Shown piece after piece: positions 1 through 5,221 of a stretch of DNA of 5,221 nt (its first letter is position 1; every line of letters begins with the position of its first letter). The notes under the pieces were generated by a model. That model was not told the DNA's origin and ran no database searches. It worked only from the letters and a program-made list of their open reading frames with translations. Origin of the DNA: Candidatus Jordarchaeum madagascarense (lineage in GTDB: Archaea > Asgardarchaeota > Jordiarchaeia > Jordiarchaeales > Jordiarchaeaceae); assembly GCA_019056875.1 (NCBI GenBank), contig DXJA01000030.1, forward strand, positions 1 to 5,221, read 5' to 3'. A program made the translations under genes and the position numbers.

Positions 1-1
1 T

Positions 2-93
2 CAGCAAAGGGGAGCAAAGACCAAAATCAAATGTAAGCTGGCTGCCAAACTGCTCGTAATTGCCTATAAAACTAATGTTGAAAAGTTTTCTAA
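2..93 (+). pseudogene. Possible relic of an IS110-like transposase C-terminus
   Basis: Reading from base 2 there is an open frame that enters from outside the window and contains the stretch KCKLAAKLLVIAY (about bases 32-70). This resembles the basic helix near the C-terminus of IS110-family transposases, where an ARKLLVIAY-like sequence is common. The frame stays open to a stop at 182-184, but everything after about base 94 lies out of frame inside the nucleotidyltransferase gene and is probably coincidental. The identification rests on one short motif recalled by eye. An unrelated protein end or a chance open frame are real alternatives. If correct, the toxin-antitoxin module sits directly beside a former insertion sequence. 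Confidence 0.27.
64..71 (+). promoter_or_regulatory. Archaeal TATA-like box for the mntA-hepT operon
   Basis: The sequence CTATAAAA is centred about 26-27 bases before the ATG at 94. In archaea the TATA box is usually centred about 26 bases upstream of the transcription start, so the predicted start falls on or next to that ATG. The mRNA would then be leaderless, which agrees with the lack of a Shine-Dalgarno sequence before the ATG. No convincing purine-rich BRE element is visible just upstream. The assignment depends on the organism being an archaeon. Confidence 0.5.
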
Positions 94-498
94 ATGCACT
101 GGATTCCAAAAGTGGGAGACATGGATTCTCAAAAAGTTCTGGAAGACCTTGTTAAGAAAGCTGAAAGGGACAAAGATATTCTAGCCGTGATGCTCTTCGG
201 AAGTTATGCAAGGGGAGAACCGGCAAGAGATATTGATGTTTGTCTGGTTCTTTACCCAAAAAAAATTTCAAAGGGTTTTGATAAGAGAATCGAGTACTCT
301 GGTACCGAGAATTTAGACGTATCTGTATTTCAAGATTTGCCTCTGTATGTGAGGCCGAGTGTTCTAAAGGAGGGGATTGTCCTCCATTGTAAGAATGAGG
401 ATCTACTATATGATATTGCTATAAAAACCGTTAAAGAGTTCGAACTCTTCAGACCAAAATATGAAATGTACCTAGAGGGCATCCTAGATGAAAAGTAA
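94..498 (+). CDS. mntA: MntA-type minimal nucleotidyltransferase antitoxin (134 aa)
   Basis: This is a small stand-alone nucleotidyltransferase-fold protein. In characterised pairs such as Shewanella MntA-HepT, the enzyme transfers AMP from ATP to a tyrosine of the partner HEPN toxin and so neutralises it. The motif LFGSYARGEPARDIDV spans about residues 34-49: G36-S37 bind the nucleotide, D46 and D48 are the metal-binding acidic pair, and D75 (in NLDVSVF) is a good candidate for the third carboxylate. Only eight residues separate GS from DxD, against the ten common in many family members. The ATG at 94 is preferred because a TATA-like box lies at leaderless spacing. An in-frame ATG at 121 would still keep the whole domain, but its GGGAG is only about 2 bases upstream. 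The gene overlaps the next one by 11 bases, so the two are probably translated together. The family is clear; antitoxin activity is inferred from the pairing. Confidence 0.88.
   Translation: MHWIPKVGDMDSQKVLEDLVKKAERDKDILAVMLFGSYARGEPARDIDVCLVLYPKKISKGFDKRIEYSGTENLDVSVFQDLPLYVRPSVLKEGIVLHCKNEDLLYDIAIKTVKEFELFRPKYEMYLEGILDEK
475..479 (+). promoter_or_regulatory. Ribosome binding site of hepT
   Basis: GAGGG ends 8 bases before the ATG at 488 and lies inside the end of the nucleotidyltransferase gene. It supports that ATG as the start of the HEPN gene, and so the 11-base overlap. Confidence 0.5.
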
Positions 499-913
499 AA
501 GAATCCTCACCAAGATTGATGAGATGGAACAGTATATTAGGGAACTTCGTGAAATTATTCCAGAATCTTTTGAAGTGTATAAGTCAAATATTGAAAAAAG
601 GCGTGCCATTGAGAGACTTCTTCAAATAACCATAGAAGCCATCATGGATACTTGCGCTCTCCTAGTTAAAGAAATGAAACTAGGACTTCCCTCAGCAGAG
701 GAAGACTTTTTGGAAAAATTGAAGGATGAAGAAGTTTTGAGCCAATCGCTCGTAAAAAAATTGAAATCCATGAGAGGATTCAGAAATATTCTAGTTCACG
801 GCTATTCGAAGATCAGAGAAGAGAAGGTCTGGAATATTCTTATGGAAAATGTTAAAGACTTTGAGGACTTTAAGAAGGAAGTCATCCTCTACATAAAAAA
901 GGAGAAAAAGTAA
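488..913 (+). CDS. hepT: HepT-type HEPN-domain toxin (DUF86 family, 141 aa)
   Basis: This is an all-helical HEPN protein, expected to be a dimeric ribonuclease whose activity is held in check by the neighbouring MntA. The diagnostic motif RNILVHGY gives R99, H104 and Y106, an exact RX4HXY pattern. In this family R and H form the RNase site at the dimer interface, and the tyrosine is the residue adenylylated by MntA. The rest of the protein is charged and helix-rich, with no signal peptide or membrane segment, which suits a cytosolic four-helix-bundle protein. The length is typical. A GAGGG sequence precedes the start codon, which lies within the end of mntA, so toxin and antitoxin come from one transcript. 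The motif is intact, so the toxin is predicted to be functional. Its RNA target cannot be told from sequence. Confidence 0.88.
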   Translation: MKSKRILTKIDEMEQYIRELREIIPESFEVYKSNIEKRRAIERLLQITIEAIMDTCALLVKEMKLGLPSAEEDFLEKLKDEEVLSQSLVKKLKSMRGFRNILVHGYSKIREEKVWNILMENVKDFEDFKKEVILYIKKEKK

Positions 914-925
914 CTAGCGATTCCA

Positions 926-957
926 AGTTCCAATTTACAAAGCTACTTTTTGGAACT
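926..957. terminator. Inverted repeat between convergent genes, possible terminator
   Basis: AGTTCCAA (926-933) and TTGGAACT (950-957) are perfect 8-base complements separated by a 16-base loop. They lie where the HEPN gene (ending at 913) and the activator gene (ending at 943, opposite strand) converge, and the right arm lies within the last codons of the activator. A run of five T (947-951) follows the stop region on the plus strand. The placement suits a shared termination structure, but the stem is short and AT-rich and it could be chance. Confidence 0.3.
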
Positions 958-1728
958 ATACTTTTCCCCAGCGATTAGAGCCGCACCCAGTGCCCCAATC
1001 ACCTGAGGGGCTAATGGCAGTTTCTTTATCTCCACTTCTAGTCTCTTTTTTATGGCCTCAATTACGCCCGTATTTTTGGCAACTCCCCCAGTTAAGATAA
1101 CATCTTCTTTTAGACCCACTTTGTGGACTAGGGACACGATTCTGCTAGCAATGGATTCATGTATTCCCGCTATAATGTCTACCACTTCTATTCCTTGGGC
1201 GATGAGGCTGATGACCTCTGTTTCCGCAAAAACACTGCATTGACTGGTTATCTGGGCAGGGTTCGTAGATTTTTTGGAAAGTCCGCCCAATTCATCAAGT
1301 TTTACCTCTAAGGCTTTGGCCATGACTTCTAAAAATCTTCCGGTTCCAGCAGCACACTTATCGTTCATTGCGAAGTCCAGAATTCTTCCATCATCATCCA
1401 GTCTAATAACCTTGCAGTCCTGTCCGCCCACATCTATTACGGTTCTGATAGAAGGAATCAGCCAGTGTGAGCCTTTGCCGTGGCAACTGAGTTCTGAGAC
1501 GTTTAGGTCGGCAAAGGGAACCTTCATTCTCCCATAACCGGTACCGATAATGTATTCTATGTCTGTAGGTTTTAATCCCGCATTTTCTAGGGCTGTGTCC
1601 ATAGCGTTCCTTGAGGTTTTTTCGGGCTTAATGGTTGATGGTACTATGCTATAGGCGAGTATTTCGCTGTTTTTCATGATTAGTGCTTTGCCGGTTAGAG
1701 AGCCGATGTCGCATCCTGCAACTATCAT
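943..1728 (-). CDS. HgdC/BadF-type ATPase, 2-hydroxyacyl-CoA dehydratase activator (261 aa)
   Basis: This is the archerase-type activator of the BadF/BadG/BcrA/BcrD ATPase family. Known members are homodimers that share one [4Fe-4S] cluster and use ATP to inject a single low-potential electron into the partner enzyme. All family landmarks are present: the first phosphate loop CDIGSLTGK (residues 6-14), DVGGQD (99-104), NDKCAAGTGRFLE (122-134), CSVFAETEV (164-172) and the adenosine motif LTGGVAKN (212-219). C125 and C164 fall exactly where the two cluster-binding cysteines of each subunit are expected. The length of about 260 residues is standard for HgdC. The gene starts 16 bases after the stop of the second dehydratase subunit, with a GGTG element about 8 bases before the ATG, so it is the last gene of the operon. 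It is the only ATPase here, which suggests a homodimer. Confidence 0.93.
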   Translation of the reverse strand: MIVAGCDIGSLTGKALIMKNSEILAYSIVPSTIKPEKTSRNAMDTALENAGLKPTDIEYIIGTGYGRMKVPFADLNVSELSCHGKGSHWLIPSIRTVIDVGGQDCKVIRLDDDGRILDFAMNDKCAAGTGRFLEVMAKALEVKLDELGGLSKKSTNPAQITSQCSVFAETEVISLIAQGIEVVDIIAGIHESIASRIVSLVHKVGLKEDVILTGGVAKNTGVIEAIKKRLEVEIKKLPLAPQVIGALGAALIAGEKYSSKK

Positions 1729-1744
1729 TTGTTACACCATGCTT

Positions 1745-3028
1745 TTACATTATGGTTGTGAAGAATTGTTCGAGTCGGGCTTCAATGGTTCCCCGGGGTA
1801 CAGGTCGCGAGTCCATGGTATCTACCTCAAAAATCAGTGTGGGGATCCCAACTTCTTCCCGCAGCGATTCCGCCAAGAGCTTTATTAGACCCCAGCTGTG
1901 CTTACAGGCTATGTGCCCCGAGAAAATGGCGCAATCCGCGCTGTACTCTCTGCACATCTTCACATAATCGTCAATGTAGTATTCTGCGGGGCCTCGGCAC
2001 TGCCGAGCCATAGGCATGTCCAGAACTTTTTCCGCTAGGCCTTCAAATATTTTATCGGTGCTGGAGGTGTTTATGGGTTTGGTTATAAAGTATCCTAGCA
2101 TATCCATAACCACTACTGCTCCAAATTTTTCAGCAATCCAATTGAAGAGGTCCGGTGAGAAGAAAACGTGTGTATATAGCCATACTGCTCTAATTTTTTC
2201 TTCGGGAATTACTCCCTCCTTTTTCTTTACCTTTTCCGCTGCCTGATTCCTTATTGCTTTAGCGTATTCAATACATTCAGGCGTTCCGGCAGTTGTTAGT
2301 TCTACTATGTAGTTGTTGAATGGCGTCAGACTGGGGAGAGGACAGGGAATCGCCTTCATCAGTTCGTTGAATTCGAGAATATTCTCCTGAGCCTCGTTTG
2401 ACAGTTCTACCACTTTTCTGAGTTTTTCTGAATCCATTTCCTGACCAATCTGTTTCTCAAGCCACGTCACCATATTTTCCAATTGATTTTTGAGGTAGGG
2501 CAATGTTTTCTCATTGTAAAATTCTGATTGAGGATCATAATGCCAGTAGGGAACATCGATGGGGAAAGACGGTACTTTAAACAGGTTTTCGTATATTTGG
2601 TATTCAATGTTGAGCGAGTCGCATGGCTGGGCAGCGTAAATAATGTAGTCCGGTTTTGGAGCATCACCCTTAAGGTAGGCTCCAATCAGGGGTTTTTGGG
2701 CGTTGCAGAGTTCTTTGGGAATACCTGACTCCTCGGCAAAGTCTATGTAGGGTTCGTTCATGGCCAATCCGGAGGCTGCTAACCCTACTGAAAGTCCCTC
2801 CTGGCAAAGGGGGTAGGTGTCCATAGCGTAAAAGATTTCGGGTGAAAAGCAGAAATTGTACATTACTATTTTTTTTCCCTGATTTTTATAATTATAGTAG
2901 TTGTCTAAATAAACGAACAAACTTTCCATGGTCTCTTTATGATACACATTGGGAATTGGGTTCTCTTTGGCAAATTTTAACATTGTTCTTAGAGTTTCTA
3001 TCATTGCGGGTCCTTTTTGTTCGCTCAT
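1745..3028 (-). CDS. 2-hydroxyacyl-CoA dehydratase / benzoyl-CoA reductase family subunit (HgdB/BcrB-like, 427 aa)
   Basis: This is a cluster-carrying subunit of the 2-hydroxyglutaryl-CoA dehydratase D-component superfamily, which receives electrons from the HgdC-type ATPase. Visible family signs are the N-terminal FCFSPEIFYAMDTYPL segment (residues 59-74), matching the conserved PEE/PVE-type region, and three spaced cysteines suited to bind an iron-sulfur cluster: C108 (ELCNAQ), C136 (QPCDSLN) and C375 (HIACKHSWG). A second alpha/beta domain follows about residue 280, and the C-terminal region carries FEVDTMDSRPVPRGTIEARL. The ATG at 3028 is chosen over an upstream TTG at 3049. It lies one base after the stop of the preceding gene (TAATATG), has AGGCG 8 bases upstream, and avoids a 20-base overlap. 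This spacing implies translational coupling and a heteromeric enzyme. Substrate and exact subclass are unknown; alpha versus beta roles are not assigned. Confidence 0.85.
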   Translation of the reverse strand: MSEQKGPAMIETLRTMLKFAKENPIPNVYHKETMESLFVYLDNYYNYKNQGKKIVMYNFCFSPEIFYAMDTYPLCQEGLSVGLAASGLAMNEPYIDFAEESGIPKELCNAQKPLIGAYLKGDAPKPDYIIYAAQPCDSLNIEYQIYENLFKVPSFPIDVPYWHYDPQSEFYNEKTLPYLKNQLENMVTWLEKQIGQEMDSEKLRKVVELSNEAQENILEFNELMKAIPCPLPSLTPFNNYIVELTTAGTPECIEYAKAIRNQAAEKVKKKEGVIPEEKIRAVWLYTHVFFSPDLFNWIAEKFGAVVVMDMLGYFITKPINTSSTDKIFEGLAEKVLDMPMARQCRGPAEYYIDDYVKMCREYSADCAIFSGHIACKHSWGLIKLLAESLREEVGIPTLIFEVDTMDSRPVPRGTIEARLEQFFTTIM

Positions 3029-3029
3029 A

Positions 3030-4157
3030 TTACAATCGCCTCGCCTCAATGCTTTCCAGGAAGGCTTGAACGCGGGTTTTCATAGCCTCCACTCCACTCA
3101 AAATATACTCTCTCTCAAGCTCCAGAAACGGAATCCCCCTCTCTTTCAGCTCCCTTCTAAACATGAAGCACTCTCCTCCCCAGAAATCGCAGAACTTCAT
3201 CCTCTGAAAAACCACACCATCCACATCAAACTCCTTAACGGTGTCCATAACATATTTGATTCTATTATCATGCTCACCAATCATTCGAGCACAGGGCACC
3301 TTCTTAAGATACCTCTCCGCCAAATTATTGATGGGGTCACCTTTCTCCTCCACTAGGTCCCAGAAGTAACGCGAACCGTAACATAGGGCGTCCGCTACTA
3401 TTAATCCTCCCAAATTTTCTATTATTTGAATGTAGTTGGGGTCGTCGAGAAAGCTGCCCACGATCATTAACCTCGCCCTGTAGTTTGAATGCCCTTCTCT
3501 ATCGACGAGTTCGTTGAGAAGCTGATTTAAAAGCAGCTTGAGTTGGTGCTTCGGAATTGCGGTGCTCGCCGTTATAACAGACATGAACTCGGAACCGCTA
3601 ATCTTAGGGCTGCCATTCTTTCTTGTACCATAAAGCTCCTTCATGAGTTTGCGCACATCGTTATAAACATTAATTGACTCCCTAAGCTTTTCTTCCGAAA
3701 TATCGATGTTGAAATACTCCTCCAAACTCTCCTTCATTCCCCCTATCTCGTGTCTAAAGGTTCCCAGTGCTTCATCATTTATTATGCGGGGCACTTGGAG
3801 GAAGTGCTTGTAGGGTATTCCTACTTTATGCTTCCAAACATCATAGCCTCTACGAATATGATCACAGCTATTACAGGAGACGACCCCGTCAAGAAAATGA
3901 TACTTCTTTCCCAAAGCCATCTCTAAACTACAGCGCACAAAGGAGCAGTTAAAACTCGAAAGATAAGCATCAGCCAAAGAGGTTTCACTACAACCAGTAG
4001 CCCTAATCCTCACCGGAAGAATGTCAGCAGCGTAGACAACCTCTTCCGGGACATGGGTGCAAAAGTAGCCCAAAATGTAGCCCTTATCCTTCCACGAATC
4101 AATCCAAGAATTAGAAATAGAATGAGAAGCTTCAATAAAAAGCTGCAAGGTTTTCAT
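3030..4157 (-). CDS. 2-hydroxyacyl-CoA dehydratase / benzoyl-CoA reductase family subunit (BcrC/HgdB-like, 375 aa)
   Basis: This is the second, shorter member of the same superfamily and the first gene of the operon. It begins with the conserved segment GYFCTHVPEEVVYAADILPV (residues 30-49). The likely cluster ligands follow: C71 in FNCSFVR, C98 in CNSCDHIRR, and C323 in KFCDFWGGE, the counterpart of the KFCDP-type motif near the C-terminus of BcrC and HgdB proteins. The end of the protein carries LEREYILSG and TRVQAFLE, a typical superfamily C-terminus. Extra cysteines C33, C56, C76, C95 and C330 lie close to the ligand motifs. Length is normal for the smaller subunits. A strong GGGAGAG Shine-Dalgarno sequence lies 7 bases before the ATG. 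Pairing with the 427-residue subunit suggests a heterodimer with one cluster per subunit. It could act as a dehydratase, a ring reductase or another ATP-driven reductase; the sequence does not decide. Confidence 0.87.
   Translation of the reverse strand: MKTLQLFIEASHSISNSWIDSWKDKGYILGYFCTHVPEEVVYAADILPVRIRATGCSETSLADAYLSSFNCSFVRCSLEMALGKKYHFLDGVVSCNSCDHIRRGYDVWKHKVGIPYKHFLQVPRIINDEALGTFRHEIGGMKESLEEYFNIDISEEKLRESINVYNDVRKLMKELYGTRKNGSPKISGSEFMSVITASTAIPKHQLKLLLNQLLNELVDREGHSNYRARLMIVGSFLDDPNYIQIIENLGGLIVADALCYGSRYFWDLVEEKGDPINNLAERYLKKVPCARMIGEHDNRIKYVMDTVKEFDVDGVVFQRMKFCDFWGGECFMFRRELKERGIPFLELEREYILSGVEAMKTRVQAFLESIEARRL
3037..3041 (-). promoter_or_regulatory. Ribosome binding site fixing the start of the 427-aa subunit
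   Basis: On the minus strand AGGCG lies 8 bases before the ATG at 3028, inside the last codons of the upstream gene. A second GAGG further upstream is too distant for that ATG. This favours the ATG over the TTG at 3049. Confidence 0.45.
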
Positions 4158-4164
4158 AAATTTA

Positions 4165-4171
4165 CTCTCCC
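4165..4171 (-). promoter_or_regulatory. Ribosome binding site of the dehydratase operon's first gene
   Basis: GGGAGAG on the minus strand is followed by a 7-base spacer and the ATG at 4157. It is the strongest Shine-Dalgarno match in the window and implies that this operon is transcribed with a leader, unlike the toxin-antitoxin operon. Confidence 0.6.
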
Positions 4172-4220
4172 AAATTAGCCAGCCTCAGAGACATACTAAA
4201 GAATAGAATAGGATAAGAAG

Positions 4221-4229
4221 TTTATTAAA
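4221..4229 (-). promoter_or_regulatory. Candidate TATA box of the dehydratase operon
   Basis: TTTAATAAA on the minus strand would place an archaeal transcription start near 4199 and give a leader of about 40 bases containing the Shine-Dalgarno sequence. It overlaps the double stop of the orphan reading frame described separately. Another AT-rich stretch at 4192-4200 is an alternative. There is no independent support. Confidence 0.3.
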
Positions 4230-4356
4230 CTACTCCCAGTTTCCGCAGGGGCCTCCTTCCTATCTCTGCCTCGTGCATCCGGGGACGCTTCAGCTTCGGA
4301 GACAAGGTTTCCGTCGTACGAAAACTCCCGTTAAATCTCAGAGCCGCATTTAGTCG
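4225..4356 (-). pseudogene. Orphan 43-codon reading frame, possible relic of a transposase-like gene end
   Basis: Between the membrane-protein gene and the dehydratase operon, the minus strand has an open frame from just after a stop at 4357-4359 to a double stop TAATAA (4222-4227). It has no usual start codon near its beginning. The translation is strongly basic, including SPKLKRPRMHEAEIGRRPL. The stretch also looks richer in G and C than the flanking AT-rich spacers. A start-less basic tail fits a truncated gene end, and the RMHEAE-type tail recalls the variable C-termini of archaeal IS605 OrfB/TnpB proteins. That comparison is by eye and weak. Alternatives are a structured RNA, for which I found no convincing stems, or chance. 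Confidence 0.28.
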
Positions 4357-4363
4357 TTAGTCG
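4350..4363 (+). repeat. Two tandem copies of TTAGTCG
   Basis: Two perfect adjacent 7-base copies of TTAGTCG are followed by a T-rich stretch. They sit at the upstream limit of the orphan reading frame, downstream of the membrane-protein gene. They could mark a junction left by an inserted or deleted element, or be chance. Confidence 0.5.
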
Positions 4364-4383
4364 TTTTTAATTTATCTACCAGT

Positions 4384-4848
4384 CTAGTAGAATCCTAATT
4401 CCGATACGAATCTCTCAATGTCTTCAGGACTGACCAATATTATTCTCTTCTCAGTGATTACGCGTATTCCATTTTTGAATCTGTTACGGTAATACCTATT
4501 GGCAAAGTAACTCCACGTTTTTCCTCTAATAAATTCCACTTTTTCGATACTCTTTATTTCGTCCAGTGACACACTTCCCTTGTTTATGTATCCAATTTTC
4601 ATCCAAAGTTTTCCATTCTCAATTCGGTACTCCGTATTGTACGCTGCATGAATACATAATCCAAACAAAAAAATCAATAGAAGGAAATAAATAAGTGGTA
4701 TAATAAACACCCGTAAATCTTCCCCCCAGAAGGTACTATGCCCTAGGAAGCTAATATGCGCTAAGAAGATTACGATAAACGATGTCTCTAGTATAATAAG
4801 AAATGAGACATAACCGTTGCTAGGCTTCGGTTTATCCAGATACACCAT
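4384..4848 (-). CDS. Two-helix membrane protein with bacterial PH-like domain (154 aa)
   Basis: This is a small integral membrane protein of unknown role. Counted from the ATG at 4848, hydrophobic segments span about residues 13-35 and 46-69, joined by a short loop. The rest is a soluble beta-rich domain with the pattern TEYRIENGKLWMK, then GSVSLDEIKSIEK, NGIRVITEKRIILVSPED and a final helix FVSEL. This order of strands and closing helix is that of bacterial PH-like (bPH) domains, which often follow two membrane helices. The PH-like domain probably faces the cytoplasm. The ATG at 4848 is preferred to a GTG at 4857 because GGTGA lies 5 bases before it; the GTG would add three residues. The gene has no evident functional tie to its neighbours and is separated from both by more than 200 bases. 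Confidence 0.7.
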   Translation of the reverse strand: MVYLDKPKPSNGYVSFLIILETSFIVIFLAHISFLGHSTFWGEDLRVFIIPLIYFLLLIFLFGLCIHAAYNTEYRIENGKLWMKIGYINKGSVSLDEIKSIEKVEFIRGKTWSYFANRYYRNRFKNGIRVITEKRIILVSPEDIERFVSELGFY

Positions 4849-5064
4849 TTTGTTCACCCATTTATACTGCTAGAGTGATTAGAAGAATTTGTTTTCTTTT
4901 TCAGTTTTTGGAAAAGGCTTTTTTCAGCTTTACCGAAAAGGAGTCTTTACACGGCAGATTCTATAGCGGGTTTTAGACAAAATTATCAGAGACATGATAC
5001 ATAATTTGGTGAGCGGAGCCTAAATATTTACGCCGTCCCATAGACTCTTGTTCTCCCAGCCTAT

Positions 5065-5221
5065 TTACTTCTCGCTTTTTTCTTTCTCTTCTATTCGCCT
5101 TAAAGCTTCCGCAGCTGCTTCCTGAACTTCGCTTTCTTTATCCTTTAATGTTTGGTTGAGCGGTTTTATCGCTCTCTGATCTCCTATAAGTCCTAGTGCC
5201 TGTGCTACTGCTCTTCGAACA
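5065..5221 (-). CDS. HEAT-repeat protein, C-terminal fragment (51 aa seen)
   Basis: An open frame enters from the right edge and ends at a TAA (5065-5067). The visible 51 residues contain one helix pair typical of PBS-lyase-type HEAT repeats: VRRAVAQALGLIGD, then AIKPLNQTLKD, followed by EVQEAAAEALRRI and a charged lysine/glutamate-rich tail. Such proteins act as scaffolds for protein-protein binding, or more rarely as phycobilin lyase relatives; the fragment alone gives no specific function. The start and any other domains lie outside the window. About 215 bases separate it from the membrane-protein gene, so a shared operon is uncertain. Confidence 0.82.
   Translation of the reverse strand, partial: VRRAVAQALGLIGDQRAIKPLNQTLKDKESEVQEAAAEALRRIEEKEKSEK

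Noticed and set aside
1052..1967. Several plus-strand open frames of 60-94 codons opposite the activator and the larger subunit
   Set aside because: They lie antisense to genes with full family motifs, have no ribosome binding site or recognisable domain, and are shadows of the real frames.
3029..3049. TTG start giving a 434-residue version of the larger dehydratase subunit
   Set aside because: It overlaps the upstream gene by 20 bases and adds only seven residues unlike the family's N-terminus; the ATG at 3028 has better ribosome-binding context.
2016..3356. Plus-strand open frames up to 135 codons opposite the two dehydratase subunits
   Set aside because: They are antisense to strongly conserved enzyme genes, and their translations look like low-complexity shadow peptides.
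943..4157. Calling the operon a classical benzoyl-CoA reductase (BcrABCD)
   Set aside because: Only one ATPase subunit is present and no aromatic-degradation genes are in view; the subunit motifs alone do not separate ring reduction from dehydration.
4861..4868. AGTATAAA as a TATA box for the membrane-protein gene
   Set aside because: It lies only about 13 bases before the chosen ATG, so a start 26 bases downstream would fall inside the coding sequence.
4858..4975. A plus-strand open stretch of about 38 codons in the same gap
   Set aside because: No clear start signal and no family resemblance; such a length is expected by chance in AT-rich spacer.
4973..5041. A 22-residue minus-strand frame starting with ATG at 5041 in the gap between the HEAT and membrane-protein genes
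   Set aside because: Too short, no Shine-Dalgarno sequence at proper distance and no recognisable motif.

Overview
The window looks like part of an archaeal chromosome, probably from an uncultured anaerobe. Three things suggest this. A TATA-like box sits about 26 bases upstream of the first start codon, as expected for a leaderless archaeal transcript. The window carries an MNT-HEPN toxin-antitoxin pair of a kind common in archaea and thermophiles. Half of it encodes oxygen-sensitive iron-sulfur enzymes of the 2-hydroxyacyl-CoA dehydratase / benzoyl-CoA reductase superfamily. Lineage cannot be fixed from this sequence, and a bacterial origin is not excluded.

Left part (1-913, plus strand): a possible decayed end of an IS110-like transposase leads into a two-gene module. 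The first gene is a minimal nucleotidyltransferase (MntA-type antitoxin). The second is a HEPN-domain toxin (HepT-type) that overlaps it by 11 bases. In characterised pairs of this family, the nucleotidyltransferase silences the toxin by adenylylating a tyrosine in its RX4HXY motif, and that motif is intact here.

Centre (943-4157, minus strand): a compact three-gene operon, read right to left. It encodes a 375-residue BcrC/HgdB-type subunit, a 427-residue second subunit of the same superfamily, and a 261-residue HgdC/BadF-type ATPase activator. The gaps are 1 and 16 bases. Together they form a complete ATP-driven electron-injection machine: the activator uses ATP to push one electron to very low potential, and the two Cys-ligated subunits apply it to an acyl-CoA substrate. 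The substrate cannot be read from the sequence. A single activator gene fits a dehydratase-type system better than a classical benzoyl-CoA reductase with two different ATPase subunits. The operon converges on the toxin gene, and a small inverted repeat lies at the junction.

Right part (4158-5221, minus strand): about 225 bases without an intact gene hold the likely operon promoter and a 43-codon orphan reading frame that could be the tail of a decayed gene. Next comes a small two-helix membrane protein with a bacterial PH-like domain. A gap of about 215 bases (4849-5064) follows, in which I see no convincing gene or RNA. The last feature is the C-terminal end of a HEAT-repeat protein that continues past the window edge. 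No tRNA, rRNA, CRISPR array or intact insertion sequence was seen.
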